The translations under genes and the position numbers were made by a program. This document shows positions 34,223 through 44,080 of a stretch of 46,221 nt of DNA, piece after piece. Below the pieces are notes generated by a model. That model did no database searches and was not told where the DNA came from. It worked only from the letters and a program-made list of their open reading frames with translations. This DNA comes from Myxococcales bacterium (GTDB lineage: Bacteria; Myxococcota_A; UBA9160; SMWR01), in contig JACZVU010000002.1 in the NCBI GenBank assembly GCA_022572485.1, forward strand, positions 1 through 46,221, written 5' to 3'. The number at the start of each line of letters is the position of its first letter. The first letter of the stretch is position 1.

Positions 34223-34689
34223 TCGTGGATCTGCTCGGCGAGGTATTGCTCTTTGCCGATCTCTTCGATGATGTAGAGCTGGGCTTCGAGCCAGTCCACG
34301 CTCTCTTCCTCGTTGACGAGGATGCCTTCGAGCAGCTCCCGCGAACCGTTGTCGCCCTTCTCCCGGCACAGCGCGATGGCCTTGTTGAGCCGATCGACCG
34401 CTTCGGTTTCCAGCGCGAGGTCGAGCTGGTGCTGCTCGACGGGGTTCTCGCCGACCCGGACCGGGCTGAGGCGTTGCATGTTCGGGACGCCCTCGAAATA
34501 GAGGATGCGACCGATGACGCTGTCTGCGTGCTTCATCTCTTCGATCGACTCTTCGCGCTTCTTTTTCGCGAGGCGCTTGTAGCCCCAGTTCTCACACATC
34601 TTGTGGTGGATGAAGTATTGGTTGATTGCGGTGAGTTCGGCGGTTAGGGTTTCATTCAGGGCTTTGATGATCGCGGTATCGCCTTTCAC
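34219..34689 (-). CDS. bfr: bacterioferritin
   Basis: 156 residues, full length, start GTG at 34689 after GAGAGGA. It closely follows E. coli Bfr: MKGDTAIIKALNETLTAEL, ESIEEMKHADSVIGRIL with the heme-binding Met near 52 and ferroxidase Glu/His, then EEESVDWLEAQL. In E. coli the last motif is EEGHIDWLE; His130 of the ferroxidase centre is Ser here, so iron oxidation may be weak or need a partner subunit. Bfr stores iron in a 24-mer shell. bfd lies 123 bases upstream on the same strand. Confidence 0.95.
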   Translation of the reverse strand: MKGDTAIIKALNETLTAELTAINQYFIHHKMCENWGYKRLAKKKREESIEEMKHADSVIGRILYFEGVPNMQRLSPVRVGENPVEQHQLDLALETEAVDRLNKAIALCREKGDNGSRELLEGILVNEEESVDWLEAQLYIIEEIGKEQYLAEQIHD

Positions 34690-34812
34690 TGGTCGTCCTC
34701 TCGCGTGGGTGATTTGTCGGGACAGCGTAACCCGTGCGAGTGGGGCGGCCAGTCAAATGAAATTGGAATCCGTTTTCTCGGGTGGCCCGCTGTGGCCGCG
34801 GGCGCTCGCTGC

Positions 34813-35031
34813 TCAGGCAGTCGCGAGTTCGAGAGCGACTGGGCCGGAGCGCAGGATCCGCTCCTGTTCGGCTTCGATGATCTCGTCGATTGCTGGCACG
34901 CAACCGCCACAGGTTTTTCCGGCCGTGCAGGCGTGCACGACATCGTTGCGATTGCTTGCGCCGTCGCGAAGCGCTTTGCGGATCGTGCGATCGGTGACGC
35001 CCTTGCACTGGCAGACGATCATCGGCTTCAT
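34813..35031 (-). CDS. bfd: bacterioferritin-associated ferredoxin
   Basis: 72 residues; typical Bfd size. The [2Fe-2S] ligands are in VCQCKGVTD and AGKTCGGC (CxC ... CxxC), the Fer2_BFD pattern. Bfd passes electrons to bacterioferritin heme to release stored iron, which suits the bfr gene just downstream. The ATG at 35031 lies behind a Fur-like box and a predicted promoter, so low iron should raise its expression, as in other bacteria. Divergent from addB. Confidence 0.95.
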   Translation of the reverse strand: MKPMIVCQCKGVTDRTIRKALRDGASNRNDVVHACTAGKTCGGCVPAIDEIIEAEQERILRSGPVALELATA

Positions 35032-35080
35032 CCCATTCGCAAAAGGATCATCCAGGTCGGTGCCCTGTTCGAGTCCATCG

Positions 35081-35108
35081 AGCGTATCATCCTGAAAATG
35101 AAGTTCAA
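35081..35108 (-). promoter_or_regulatory. predicted bfd promoter
   Basis: On the minus strand TTGAAC (35108-35103) and TACGCT (35086-35081) are 16 bases apart. The -35 box is inside the Fur-like palindrome, so repressor binding would block it. Confidence 0.4.
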
Positions 35109-35118
35109 TATCATTTTC
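35094..35118. promoter_or_regulatory. Fur-type iron box upstream of bfd
   Basis: GAAAATGA and TCATTTTC form perfect eight-base arms around a nine-base centre. The first 19 bases agree with the classic Fur consensus at 14 of 19 positions. Site and gene content (bfd-bfr) fit iron regulation; a Fur family protein is not encoded in this window. The remaining bases to 35340 are AT-rich near 35155-35195 and may hold the addB promoter, not resolved. Confidence 0.65.
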
Positions 35119-35340
35119 GTAGTTGGCGCTATTGGGCCGGGCTTTACGCGAATCTCAAAAAATATATTGTTTATACATTTCACGAAGTTAAGTCGATAAT
35201 TGCCGCTTCGTGAGGAGTTGCTGGGCGGCCTGTCGAGCCAATCGGTCTACGAAATGACCCCATCTGTCACCCGGGTGAGCGAAGATCGCATTCGGTCCCG
35301 GGGGTCGACGATCGGAGGATCCGGTTTGGCGAGAGCAGAG

Positions 35341-38300
35341 ATGGGGGCGGTCGGCGCGGTGGGCCGGGCCGTCGTCTTGCGCGGCGCGATCGCGTCGGAA
35401 GCACACCTGCTCGATGAGCTCTGTGCGCTCGCGCGCGCGGGCGTCGCGGATCCCGGCCTGCTCGGCAAGCCGGTGGTCGTGATCGTGCCGTCGCGGAGCC
35501 TGCGCGAGCACCTGTCCGCGCAGCTGGTTGAACAGCACGGCCACGCTGTCGCCGGGATTTCCATCCAGACCCTGGACCGGCTGGTGGAGTCGATCCTCGC
35601 GCGTGCCGCTGAGCCGGCTGCGTCCGATGAGGCCTTGTTCCCGGTTCTGATCCGGCAGATCGCGCGGAGTGAAGAAGCCTTGCGCAAGTCGCTCGATACT
35701 TTGACCCGGGGTTACGGGTCTGTGGTTGCCGGCGTTGCCGACTTGCTGGACGCGGGCTTTGAGTCGGCACACGCGGATGCGGCGATCGAGCTGATCGAAG
35801 AGATCGCCCGTAGTTCGCTCGCGAAGCGTGCAGTGGCGGTGGTACGGGTTGCTGCGGTCACGAGCGAGCTGCTCGAAAAAGAGAGAGTCGGGCACCCGTC
35901 GACCCGAATTCGCCAGGTGCGCGAACTGCTCGACGCCGATCCGCAGGGTCTGCTGCCAGCGAGGGCCGTGTTCGTCTTCGGGTTTTCGGATGCCACCGGT
36001 CTGCAGACCGATCTCATCGAGACATTGCTGCGCCGTTGTGCCGCATGCGTTTACCTCGATCATCCTGCGGATCCCGCCGATCCGTCGCGGCCCGATCCGG
36101 GCGTGGTATTTTCCGATCGCTTCAGCGCTCGAATGCGGGGAGCTGTTGGGGCCGAGACGCTGGATCTCTGCGAGGGTGTGGCTCCCGCCGAGGTCCGCGT
36201 GCTCCGCGCACCCGGGTTGGACGCCGAGGTGCGTGGTGTCGCGAACTGCGTTCGCGAACAGCTCGACGCCGGAGTGCAGCCGGAGCGGATTGCCGTGGTA
36301 ACGCGCAATCTTGATCTCTATCGCACCGCGCTGCGGGTTCAGTTCCGCCGGCTCGGAATTCCGATTTCCGGGGTTGATGCGCGCGAAGTCGTCAAGCCGG
36401 CGGGTCGCCGTCGCATCCTCGCCCTGCAGGCATTGTTGCGCACGGGGCCGCGCACGTCCGTGGATCTCTGGCTCGACCTGCTGGGCGGGCTGCCGTCCTC
36501 CGCACGGTGCCCGGCAGTGCTGAGCGCCGAGGAGCGCTCGGATCTCCGCGTTGCGTTTCACGCTTTGGGTGTCGCGCGGCTCGCGGATTTGGCGAGATTC
36601 GAGATCGGCGCGGGCTGTGTGCCGTCGCACTTGCCGCGTCGCGGTTTGTCGATTTCAGCAGACGGCACACCCACGGCGCCTCGACGCAAACTCCCGCCAG
36701 GTCGGATCGCTGCCGCGGCGTTTGCCGCGCTTCGAGTGTCCGAACACTTCTCCAAATGGCCGGATCGAGCTGTGTTGTCGGCTCACCTCGACGCTCTGCG
36801 GATTCTCGTGACGGAGCATCTGTGCTGGCGGTCCGACGACTCCGCACGAGAGGAGCTCTTCGCGCGATTCGAATCGTCCGTTGGTGGAGATTTCGAGCTC
36901 GACCGCGAAGATTTTCAGCTCTATTTCGACGCGCGCATCAAGCCCGTGCTCGCGCTTCCGATCGGAGGGGAGGGCGGAGGCGTCGCGGTGCTGTCGGTCG
37001 CGGAAGCCCGTTCGCGAACCTTCGATCGGCTGTTTCTGATCGGCCTGAGTCGCGAGGTCTTTCCTCGCCCAATTGGAGAAGATCCCCTGCTTCCAGATGG
37101 CCTGCGTCGAACGCTACGCGCGGTGCTTCCAGATCTACCGGTAAAACGCGAGGGTTACGACGAAGAGCGCTACCTCTTCGCGCAGCTTTTGTCTTCGAGT
37201 TCGAACGTCGTGGTCTCGTACCCCGCAATCGATGAAGACGGCCGTTGTCACCCCGCTTCCCCGCTGTTGGAGCGTTTGCGTTCGTCTTCGCATGAAGATC
37301 TTCCGGGTTTCTGGCAGCCCGCAGGGCGTGTCGATTCGCCGCCGCTGCGACCCGCCTACGAGCACGCGCAGATTGCCGGCCTGAGTGGTACACGAAGTCA
37401 GTTCGCGCATGTGTTGCGGGTTGCGGTCGAGGAGCAATCCGAAGACGATCCAAGCGCAATCGAGATTCCGGGCGCTCGCGGTGCTGAGGCGCGAGCGGCG
37501 GCGAGGATTGCTGTCCTCGAGGAATGGGATCCGCGCGGCGATCGCCGCTTCAAACTCGGCCCCTACTATGGATTCGTGGGTTCGATCGCTGACGGTGCAG
37601 ATCCACGACGTGCACCGCTCTATGTAACCCGGGTCGAAAACATCGCGAAATGTCCCTGGCAAGCCTTCCTGAACCAGCTGCTTCGCATCGAGCCACTGCC
37701 CGACGCTCTGGCGGATCTTCCCACTGTGGACTCCAAGATCGTGGGGCAGTTGGTGCACCGCGTGCTTCAGGAGATCGTCGCCGAACAGCTGCCCCCGGGC
37801 GGCCGCAGACTCGAAGAAGTCGCCGGCCGTGATCCGGTTCAGGTTCCGTGGCCCGACCGCGATCGCTTGTGCGATCTGTTGGATCGTCGGGCCAGAGATA
37901 TTCTTCGCGATGAGGGAATCTCGACGCCGGGTTTTGAGCGCGTTCTCGTTGATCGGGCGCGCGATTGCGTGGAGTTCGCGCGCGGCCTCGAATGGCCGGC
38001 CGAAGGCTCTGATGTTGGCGTGCTCGGTGTCGAGGTCGAGGGATCCGTCGCGTTGCGGGATTGCAGCGGCGCGGAACGGGAGCTTCGATTCCGCGCGGAT
38101 CGGATCGATCGGGTGGCGGGTGTTTTGCGGTCGATCGATTACAAGGCCGGCAAGGTCATCACAGGCCGGAAGAAGCCCGAAACCCGCAGGCGCAATCTGC
38201 TCGAGGGTGTCTCGCGCGGGACCGCGCTGCAGGTGCCCGCGTACGCGATGGGCGGCACTCAGATTGCCGGGGATCACTCCGCGCAGGGTCGCTACCTCTA

Positions 38301-38634
38301 CCTTGGCGCCGATATTCCGGAATACGCCCGCGTCGCAGGGGTTGACTCGGAAGATCGAGATTTTTCAGATGCGTTTGAGCGCGTTGCCCAGGTCGCGTTC
38401 GAGGCTTGGGATCGCGGGAGTTTCACGCCCCGACTGGTCGATTCGTCCAATGGGAAGGAACCGAAGCTGTGTCGCACCTGCTCGGTGAAGGAGGCCTGCC
38501 TGCGCGGAGACTCTGGTTCGAGGTACCGACTCGAGCAGTGGGTCGAGTCCACACGATCGGCGAATGCCGAAAAATTGCTCGAAGCAGAGCGCGCGACACT
38601 CCAACTCTGGGATCTGGGAGTAGACAAGGCGTGA
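35341..38634 (+). CDS. addB: AddB-type ATP-dependent nuclease subunit
   Basis: About 1097 residues. The N-terminal half is a degenerate helicase (VVVIVPSRSLREHLSAQL without a clear Walker A); the middle has RTFDRLFLIGLSREVFPRP. The C-terminus is a RecB-type nuclease: ADRIDRV and SIDYKAGK near residue 932. It has the AddB iron-sulfur staple: Cys near 770 (CPWQAFLNQLL) and three Cys near 1043-1055 (CRTCSVKEAC). With AddA it resects double-strand breaks for RecA loading. The ATG at 35341 is chosen; TTG 35200 or ATG 35254 would lengthen it. The TGA overlaps the addA GTG by four bases. Confidence 0.92.
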   Translation: MGAVGAVGRAVVLRGAIASEAHLLDELCALARAGVADPGLLGKPVVVIVPSRSLREHLSAQLVEQHGHAVAGISIQTLDRLVESILARAAEPAASDEALFPVLIRQIARSEEALRKSLDTLTRGYGSVVAGVADLLDAGFESAHADAAIELIEEIARSSLAKRAVAVVRVAAVTSELLEKERVGHPSTRIRQVRELLDADPQGLLPARAVFVFGFSDATGLQTDLIETLLRRCAACVYLDHPADPADPSRPDPGVVFSDRFSARMRGAVGAETLDLCEGVAPAEVRVLRAPGLDAEVRGVANCVREQLDAGVQPERIAVVTRNLDLYRTALRVQFRRLGIPISGVDAREVVKPAGRRRILALQALLRTGPRTSVDLWLDLLGGLPSSARCPAVLSAEERSDLRVAFHALGVARLADLARFEIGAGCVPSHLPRRGLSISADGTPTAPRRKLPPGRIAAAAFAALRVSEHFSKWPDRAVLSAHLDALRILVTEHLCWRSDDSAREELFARFESSVGGDFELDREDFQLYFDARIKPVLALPIGGEGGGVAVLSVAEARSRTFDRLFLIGLSREVFPRPIGEDPLLPDGLRRTLRAVLPDLPVKREGYDEERYLFAQLLSSSSNVVVSYPAIDEDGRCHPASPLLERLRSSSHEDLPGFWQPAGRVDSPPLRPAYEHAQIAGLSGTRSQFAHVLRVAVEEQSEDDPSAIEIPGARGAEARAAARIAVLEEWDPRGDRRFKLGPYYGFVGSIADGADPRRAPLYVTRVENIAKCPWQAFLNQLLRIEPLPDALADLPTVDSKIVGQLVHRVLQEIVAEQLPPGGRRLEEVAGRDPVQVPWPDRDRLCDLLDRRARDILRDEGISTPGFERVLVDRARDCVEFARGLEWPAEGSDVGVLGVEVEGSVALRDCSGAERELRFRADRIDRVAGVLRSIDYKAGKVITGRKKPETRRRNLLEGVSRGTALQVPAYAMGGTQIAGDHSAQGRYLYLGADIPEYARVAGVDSEDRDFSDAFERVAQVAFEAWDRGSFTPRLVDSSNGKEPKLCRTCSVKEACLRGDSGSRYRLEQWVESTRSANAEKLLEAERATLQLWDLGVDKA

Positions 38635-41600
38635 GTCGCGAAGAGATCGCACGACCCGACAGGCTCCGAAAAGAAGACGCGCAGGCGCGAGTTCTCGCGC
38701 AGCGGGAATTCGAGCAGCCGGTCGTGGTTGAGGCCGGCGCGGGAACCGGAAAGACCACGGCGCTCGTCGCGCGGGTGCTTGCGTGGAGTTTCGGTCCCGG
38801 ATGGGAGCGGGCGAAGGTGCTCGCGGCGTCGACCGCCGAAGGCGCTCGCATCGATCGCATCGCAGCCCAGGTGCTCCGGGGTGTTGTCGCGATCACCTTC
38901 ACCGACAAGGCCGCTGTGGAGATGAGCGAGCGCATTGGTGACGCGTTGCTCCAGGTGGAGCGCGGCAAGTCTCCGGACTGGCTACTGGATCCGGTTCCGA
39001 CCCTGAGTGCTGACGAACTCTGCAACCGCGCACGAGCTTTGCGCGGCGCGCTCGATCACCTCGTCGTGCAGACGATTCACGCCTATTGCCGCCGCCTTCT
39101 CGTCGAAAATTCTCTCGATGCGGGACTCCATCCGAATCTGGAGATCGACGCAGACGGAAGAATGCAGGCGGAAGCCGTTCGGTCGGCGATGGAGGCTGCG
39201 CTCGAGTCCGCCTACGTGAGTTCGGGAGACCCCGGCTTCCTCGCGCTCGGCGCGCGCGGAATTGGGCCGCGCGAGATCGAGCAAGCCCTGATCGCACTGT
39301 TGGATGCTGGGTTCCCCTCGGAAGCGCTGCGCGTGGATCCCGCGACGCCCGATCGCATCTCTGCGCTGATTGCTCGGCTCCGCGAGCAGCTCGAGGACTA
39401 TGCGGCGATCGCCAGCGGAGATTTGTTGAGAGGCGGCAGTGTCACTATCGATACAGCGGAGTTACTCGACGAGCTGCGCGCGACATTGAACGAGGGGCCG
39501 CCTTCGGATCGAGCTGGCTTCGTGCAATTCGTCGGACAGCTTCGGGAGCGCTTGACGGGTCGCCTTCGCAAGCGCCTCAAAGAGTGGAAGAAGGGAAAAT
39601 TCAACAAGGGCGAGGCGGCTGCTCTCGGCGATCGTGCTGAGCAGCTCTCTGCCCGTGTCAGCGAGCTCCTGCTGAACTTCGAACACGTGATTTCGATCGA
39701 TCTCGATCTGCTCGACGCCGCGCGCAGCGCTCTCGCGGCCCCGCTCGCGGCCGCCGAAGCGCAGCTTCGAGCGGCAGGTGTCCTCACGTTTTCTGCGCTG
39801 CTCGGCGAAGTGCGCTCATTGCTGCGCGGTCGCCCCGATGTGGCAGCGAGGATTCGCGCGGGCATCGACCAGCTCCTCGTCGATGAATTCCAAGACACCG
39901 ATCAATGCCAGTGCGAGATCGTGCGCGCGTTGGCTCTCGACGGTCCGGAAGATGCGCGCCCGGGTCTCTTCATCGTCGGTGATCCGAAGCAATCCATCTA
40001 TAGCTGGCGCCGGGCCGACCTGTCCGCATACCGCGCATTCATCGATGAGGTGTGCGAATCGGGTGGTAAACTCGTGCGTTTGTCGGTCAATTTTCGATCG
40101 GTTCCAAAGGTGCTGGACGAAGTCGAGCGTGTGATCGCACCGATAATGGACGCGGTTCCCGGCCTTCAGCCGGCGTTTCAGCCCTTGATTGCCTGCCCGG
40201 ATCACGCGGGAGCGAAGGGTTTTTGCGTCGACCGCCTCAGGCCCGTCGAGTACTGGTTGCCGACGGCTTGGGAGGCCGATGGGAGCGGAAGCCGCGAGAC
40301 CACTGCGAGTGAAGCCGCACAAATTGAAGCGTCTGCGTTGGCCCGCGATCTGCGCGAATTGCACGACCGGCACGGCGCACCCTGGCAGTCGATCGGTGTG
40401 CTCTTTCGCAGTCGAAGTGATTGGGAGATCTATCTGCCCGCGCTGCGGCAAGCGGAGATTCCCTATGCCGCCGAGGGAGATCGCAACTATTACCGCCGCC
40501 GCGAGGTCATCGAAGCCGCGTGCCTCGTTCGTTGTGTGCTCGACCCGAACGATCAGCTCGCACTGATCACTTATCTGAGATCGGTGGCGGTTGGCGTTCC
40601 GGATGCGGCCTGGATTCCGCTCTGGTCACGTGGTTTTCCCGATCATTTGGCGAAGCTCGACGGCTCCCAACCAGAGCCGCTCGCTGAGCTCGCCACTTTG
40701 ATTCGCGACGCCGCGAGCGCAGTACCTGTGGATGTTCCGGGTATCGATCGGATCTCGGGATGGGAGGAGAACCTGCTCGGGGCCGTCGCTGATATTGCCC
40801 ACTTGCGCGTGTCGTTTGCCGACGACCCTTCGGATGTTTTCATCGAAAAGTTGCGAACGCGCACCTTGTTGGAGGCGACGGAGTCCGCTCGTTATCTCGG
40901 GGCCTGGCGTTGCGCGAACCTCGAGCGCTTCTTTCGAGAGGTCGGCGTAGAGTTGGATGGCGATCGAAGCCCGCACGATCTGTTGCGCCGACTGCGCGCT
41001 GCCATTGCTACGGAGAAGGTGGCCGACGAGGGTCGCCCCGCGGATCTGATGGCGGACGCCGTGAGGGTGATGACCATCCACGGCGCCAAGGGCCTTGGTT
41101 TCGAGCACGTCTATTTGATGCAGCTCCACAAGGGAATCGGGGGTGGATCGGAGCCGCCTACGAGCGCCGCGGAATTGGCTGGAGAATTCGAATACCGGCT
41201 GCTCGGGACGCCGACGTTGGGATGGGATCGTGTGTTGCGCGAGCGCGAGCGGGTCTCCGAGGCCGAGCGCGTTCGGCTGCTCTACGTGGCGATGACGCGG
41301 GCCAAACAGCGGCTCGTCTTGACGGGGCTCTGGTCCGATCATCAGAAACGATCGGGCAGAGGGCAGGCGATCGAGCACATCCGGCCTCGCATCGAATCGA
41401 CTGAGGGGCTCGCGGACTGGCTATCGGTTGCCGCTCGAGAGGGAACTTCCGATTTCCTCGATCGCTTCGGGACGCGCTGGTCGCTGCCCGTTCTGGAAAC
41501 GGGCGAAGAGGTGGCCCCTTCGGGCGCTCGCTTGCGCGGCGCCGGTCTTCCGTCGGAACCCGAGGTGACCGAGGCCTCTCGCAGGCTGATCGGCCTGAGG

Positions 41601-42242
41601 CGGAGCGCCCGGAAGCGCATGTCTCGACCCATGCGGGCGACAGCTTCCGCACGAGACCACGACAACCGCGAAGACGACGATTGGAGAGCTCGCGGAGGGG
41701 CGAAGAGCGGCGGGAATGGCGCAGCTGCGCGCGCGGTTGGCAGCGCCATTCACAGAGCGCTCGAGGAGTTCGATTTCAGTGCGGACGTGGAAGTCGAGAT
41801 CGAGCGCCAGCGTGACGCGCTTGCTCGAAACCTCGCGCATGCTGCTGTACAGGGTCGCGCGAACGAAACGGTAGACGCCGGAACGCAATTGTGGAATCGA
41901 ATTGCGCGAGGAAACCTGTTCGCGCGCCTTCGGGGTTTGTCGGATCGGATCGTCGCCCGCGAGCTGCCGGTGCTGTGCCCGCCGAGCGATGAAGAAGGGC
42001 CCGTCGGTTACCTCGCAGGTGTCATCGATCTGGTCTACCACGATCCCAGTAGCGGCCAGTTGGTGATCGTCGACTACAAGACGGATCGATTGGCGGACCC
42101 GGAAGCGCTCGAGAGCCGGGCGGAGTCGTACACGGAGCAGGGCGCCAGCTACAAGGATGCGGTCGTGGACGCATTCGAGCTCTCCTATACGCCGCGCTTC
42201 GAACTCTGGTTTCTCGAAGCGGACGAGATCGTCCGATACTGA
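38631..42242 (+). CDS. addA: AddA-type helicase-nuclease
   Basis: 1203 residues, start GTG at 38631 overlapping the addB stop (GTGA). UvrD-family helicase motifs: Walker A AGAGTGKTTAL near 35-43, VDEFQDTDQCQ near 417, GDPKQSIYSWRRAD, VMTIHGAKGLGFEHVYL, and LLYVAMTRAKQRLVLTG. The C-terminal RecB-like nuclease has GVIDLVYH near 1131 and IVDYKTDRL near 1147. It unwinds and cuts broken DNA ends with AddB. The low-complexity Arg-rich segment before the nuclease domain (GRAKSGGNG region) looks like a linker. No recD, recC or recO gene is nearby. Confidence 0.95.
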   Translation: MSREEIARPDRLRKEDAQARVLAQREFEQPVVVEAGAGTGKTTALVARVLAWSFGPGWERAKVLAASTAEGARIDRIAAQVLRGVVAITFTDKAAVEMSERIGDALLQVERGKSPDWLLDPVPTLSADELCNRARALRGALDHLVVQTIHAYCRRLLVENSLDAGLHPNLEIDADGRMQAEAVRSAMEAALESAYVSSGDPGFLALGARGIGPREIEQALIALLDAGFPSEALRVDPATPDRISALIARLREQLEDYAAIASGDLLRGGSVTIDTAELLDELRATLNEGPPSDRAGFVQFVGQLRERLTGRLRKRLKEWKKGKFNKGEAAALGDRAEQLSARVSELLLNFEHVISIDLDLLDAARSALAAPLAAAEAQLRAAGVLTFSALLGEVRSLLRGRPDVAARIRAGIDQLLVDEFQDTDQCQCEIVRALALDGPEDARPGLFIVGDPKQSIYSWRRADLSAYRAFIDEVCESGGKLVRLSVNFRSVPKVLDEVERVIAPIMDAVPGLQPAFQPLIACPDHAGAKGFCVDRLRPVEYWLPTAWEADGSGSRETTASEAAQIEASALARDLRELHDRHGAPWQSIGVLFRSRSDWEIYLPALRQAEIPYAAEGDRNYYRRREVIEAACLVRCVLDPNDQLALITYLRSVAVGVPDAAWIPLWSRGFPDHLAKLDGSQPEPLAELATLIRDAASAVPVDVPGIDRISGWEENLLGAVADIAHLRVSFADDPSDVFIEKLRTRTLLEATESARYLGAWRCANLERFFREVGVELDGDRSPHDLLRRLRAAIATEKVADEGRPADLMADAVRVMTIHGAKGLGFEHVYLMQLHKGIGGGSEPPTSAAELAGEFEYRLLGTPTLGWDRVLRERERVSEAERVRLLYVAMTRAKQRLVLTGLWSDHQKRSGRGQAIEHIRPRIESTEGLADWLSVAAREGTSDFLDRFGTRWSLPVLETGEEVAPSGARLRGAGLPSEPEVTEASRRLIGLRRSARKRMSRPMRATASARDHDNREDDDWRARGGAKSGGNGAAARAVGSAIHRALEEFDFSADVEVEIERQRDALARNLAHAAVQGRANETVDAGTQLWNRIARGNLFARLRGLSDRIVARELPVLCPPSDEEGPVGYLAGVIDLVYHDPSSGQLVIVDYKTDRLADPEALESRAESYTEQGASYKDAVVDAFELSYTPRFELWFLEADEIVRY

Positions 42243-42268
42243 ACGCCGCCGCCGCTTCTCGCCGAACG

Positions 42269-42297
42269 GGTGCTCGCACAATCGCGAACGGAGCACC
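42269..42297. terminator. possible hairpin after addA
   Basis: GGTGCTC and GAGCACC pair perfectly over seven bases around a 15-base loop, 26 bases past the addA stop. It is not followed by a T-run, so it would be an atypical or Rho-assisted end. Confidence 0.3.
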
Positions 42298-42311
42298 GCG
42301 AATCCCGCTTC

Positions 42312-42339
42312 TTCAATCGCGGCCGATCTGCGTCATAAT
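42312..42339 (+). promoter_or_regulatory. predicted promoter of the AlsS-like gene
   Basis: TTCAAT and CATAAT are 16 bases apart; the ATG lies 27 bases after the -10, with GGGAGGG between. This suggests a separate transcript from addBA. Confidence 0.4.
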
Positions 42340-42366
42340 TCAGTCAAGCGGCTTGGGAGGGTCATC

Positions 42367-44013
42367 ATGAAGGCGTCCGACCTGTTTGTGAAATGCCTAG
42401 AAGCCGAAGGTGTAACGCAGATCTTTGGTGTACCCGGAGAAGAGAATGCCGACTTCATGATGTCGCTCGAGGATTCTCCGATCGAATTCGTATTGACGCG
42501 CCATGAACAGGGCGCCGCCTTCATGGCAGAAGTCCATGGGCGCCTCACGGGGGAGCCGGGTGTTTGTCTGGGCACGTTGGGGCCGGGTGCCACGAATCTG
42601 ATCACTGGCGTGGCCGACGCCAACATGGATCGCGCACCGCTGATCTGCCTCACCGGTCAGGCGGACAGCCAGCGACAGCACAAAGAAAGTCACCAGTACA
42701 TGGACGTGGTGAGCATGTTCAAGCCCGTGACGAAGTGGGCACACGCGGTCTTGCATCCCGACAACATTCCGGAAATAGTCAGGAAGGCGTTCAAGATCGC
42801 GGTAACCGAAAAACCTGGTGCGGCCCACATCGAGCTCGCGGAGGACATCGCACAGCTCGAAGCGAAGACGATCCCGATCCCGGCCCAACGGACACGCCGT
42901 GCAGTTCCCGCCGACAAGGTCGTCGATCAGGCGTGGAGTCTCATCAAATCCGCGCGGCGCCCCGTGATTCTCGCTGGCAACGGAACGATTCGAAAGCGCG
43001 CCAGCAAACAACTTCGCTTGTTCTGCGAACAGACGGGCATCGGCGTGATCAGCACCTTCATGGCGAAGGGCTGCGTGGACATGGATTCGGAGTACTGCCT
43101 CTACACGATCGGTCTCCAGGGAAAGGACCACGTCGTCTGCGCGATTGACGCCGCAGACCTCGTGATCTGCCTGGGCTATGACATGGTCGAATACCACCCG
43201 CGGCTGTGGAATCAGTCGGGCGACAAACCGATCGTTCACATTGATTTTCTGGCCGCGGAAGTCGACGAGAACTACCGCGTGGCGGTCGACATCGTCGGAG
43301 ACCTTGCTCACACCTTGTGGATGTTGAACGAGCGAGCGAGGATCGATCCAACCTCCTTCGATACCAGCCAACAAAAGACCGTGCGACGCGACATGGGCGC
43401 TGAATTTGCCGCGCACAAGGACGACGACACCAACGGGTTGATCCGGCCCCAGAAGGCGGTTTGGGATGCTCGCCAGGTGATGGGCCCACACGACGTTCTC
43501 TTGAGCGATGTGGGCGCCCACAAAATGTGGATTGCGCGTTACTACCAATGTCACGAGCCGAATACCTGCCTCATTCCGAACGGATTCTGTTCGATGGGAT
43601 TCGCATTGCCCGGTGCGATCGCCGCGCAGCGTGTGCTTGCGGACCGACGCATCATGGCGATTTGCGGAGACGCGGGTTTCTTGATGAACGTGCAGGAGAT
43701 GGAGACCGCCGTGCGGATCGGATCGAAACTCGTCGTGATGATCTGGGAAGATCACGAGTACGGGCTGATCGCCTGGAAACAACAGAACGAGTTCGGCCGC
43801 CATACAGACCTGAGCTTTGGAAATCCCGATTTCGTCGCACTCGCCCGGGCCTTTGGTTGGAATGGGTACCGGGTCGAGAAGAGTGTCGAGCTTCGCTCGA
43901 CGCTCGAGGAGGCGTTCCGCGCAGAAGGCCCCAGCCTGGTGGTGATTCCGATCGACTATCGTGAAAACGCGCTCTTGACGCAGCGGCTTGGGAACATCCA
44001 GTGCCCAATCTGA
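42367..44013 (+). CDS. alsS: AlsS-like acetolactate synthase (catabolic type)
   Basis: 548 residues, with GGGAGGG seven bases before the ATG. ThDP enzyme layout: Pyr domain with [19 protein letters not shown] (catalytic Glu), the central Rossmann domain, and a PP domain with [19 protein letters not shown]...[14 protein letters not shown]. The variant GDAG/ED motif in place of GDGS/NN is typical of AlsS and related catabolic enzymes, which convert two pyruvates into acetolactate. There is no regulatory small subunit and no alsD or butanediol gene nearby. A related substrate such as another 2-keto acid cannot be excluded. Confidence 0.82.
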   Translation: MKASDLFVKCLEAEGVTQIFGVPGEENADFMMSLEDSPIEFVLTRHEQGAAFMAEVHGRLTGEPGVCLGTLGPGATNLITGVADANMDRAPLICLTGQADSQRQHKESHQYMDVVSMFKPVTKWAHAVLHPDNIPEIVRKAFKIAVTEKPGAAHIELAEDIAQLEAKTIPIPAQRTRRAVPADKVVDQAWSLIKSARRPVILAGNGTIRKRASKQLRLFCEQTGIGVISTFMAKGCVDMDSEYCLYTIGLQGKDHVVCAIDAADLVICLGYDMVEYHPRLWNQSGDKPIVHIDFLAAEVDENYRVAVDIVGDLAHTLWMLNERARIDPTSFDTSQQKTVRRDMGAEFAAHKDDDTNGLIRPQKAVWDARQVMGPHDVLLSDVGAHKMWIARYYQCHEPNTCLIPNGFCSMGFALPGAIAAQRVLADRRIMAICGDAGFLMNVQEMETAVRIGSKLVVMIWEDHEYGLIAWKQQNEFGRHTDLSFGNPDFVALARAFGWNGYRVEKSVELRSTLEEAFRAEGPSLVVIPIDYRENALLTQRLGNIQCPI

Positions 44014-44080
44014 AAAATCCGCAGACTTTCTGCAGTGCGGGATTCGACAACCGCGCAAACGGCGATCAGAATCCCAGACC

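Noticed and set aside
42397..44058. 553-residue minus-strand frame opposite the AlsS-like gene
   Set aside because: Antisense shadow of a recognised ThDP enzyme; no recognisable motif.
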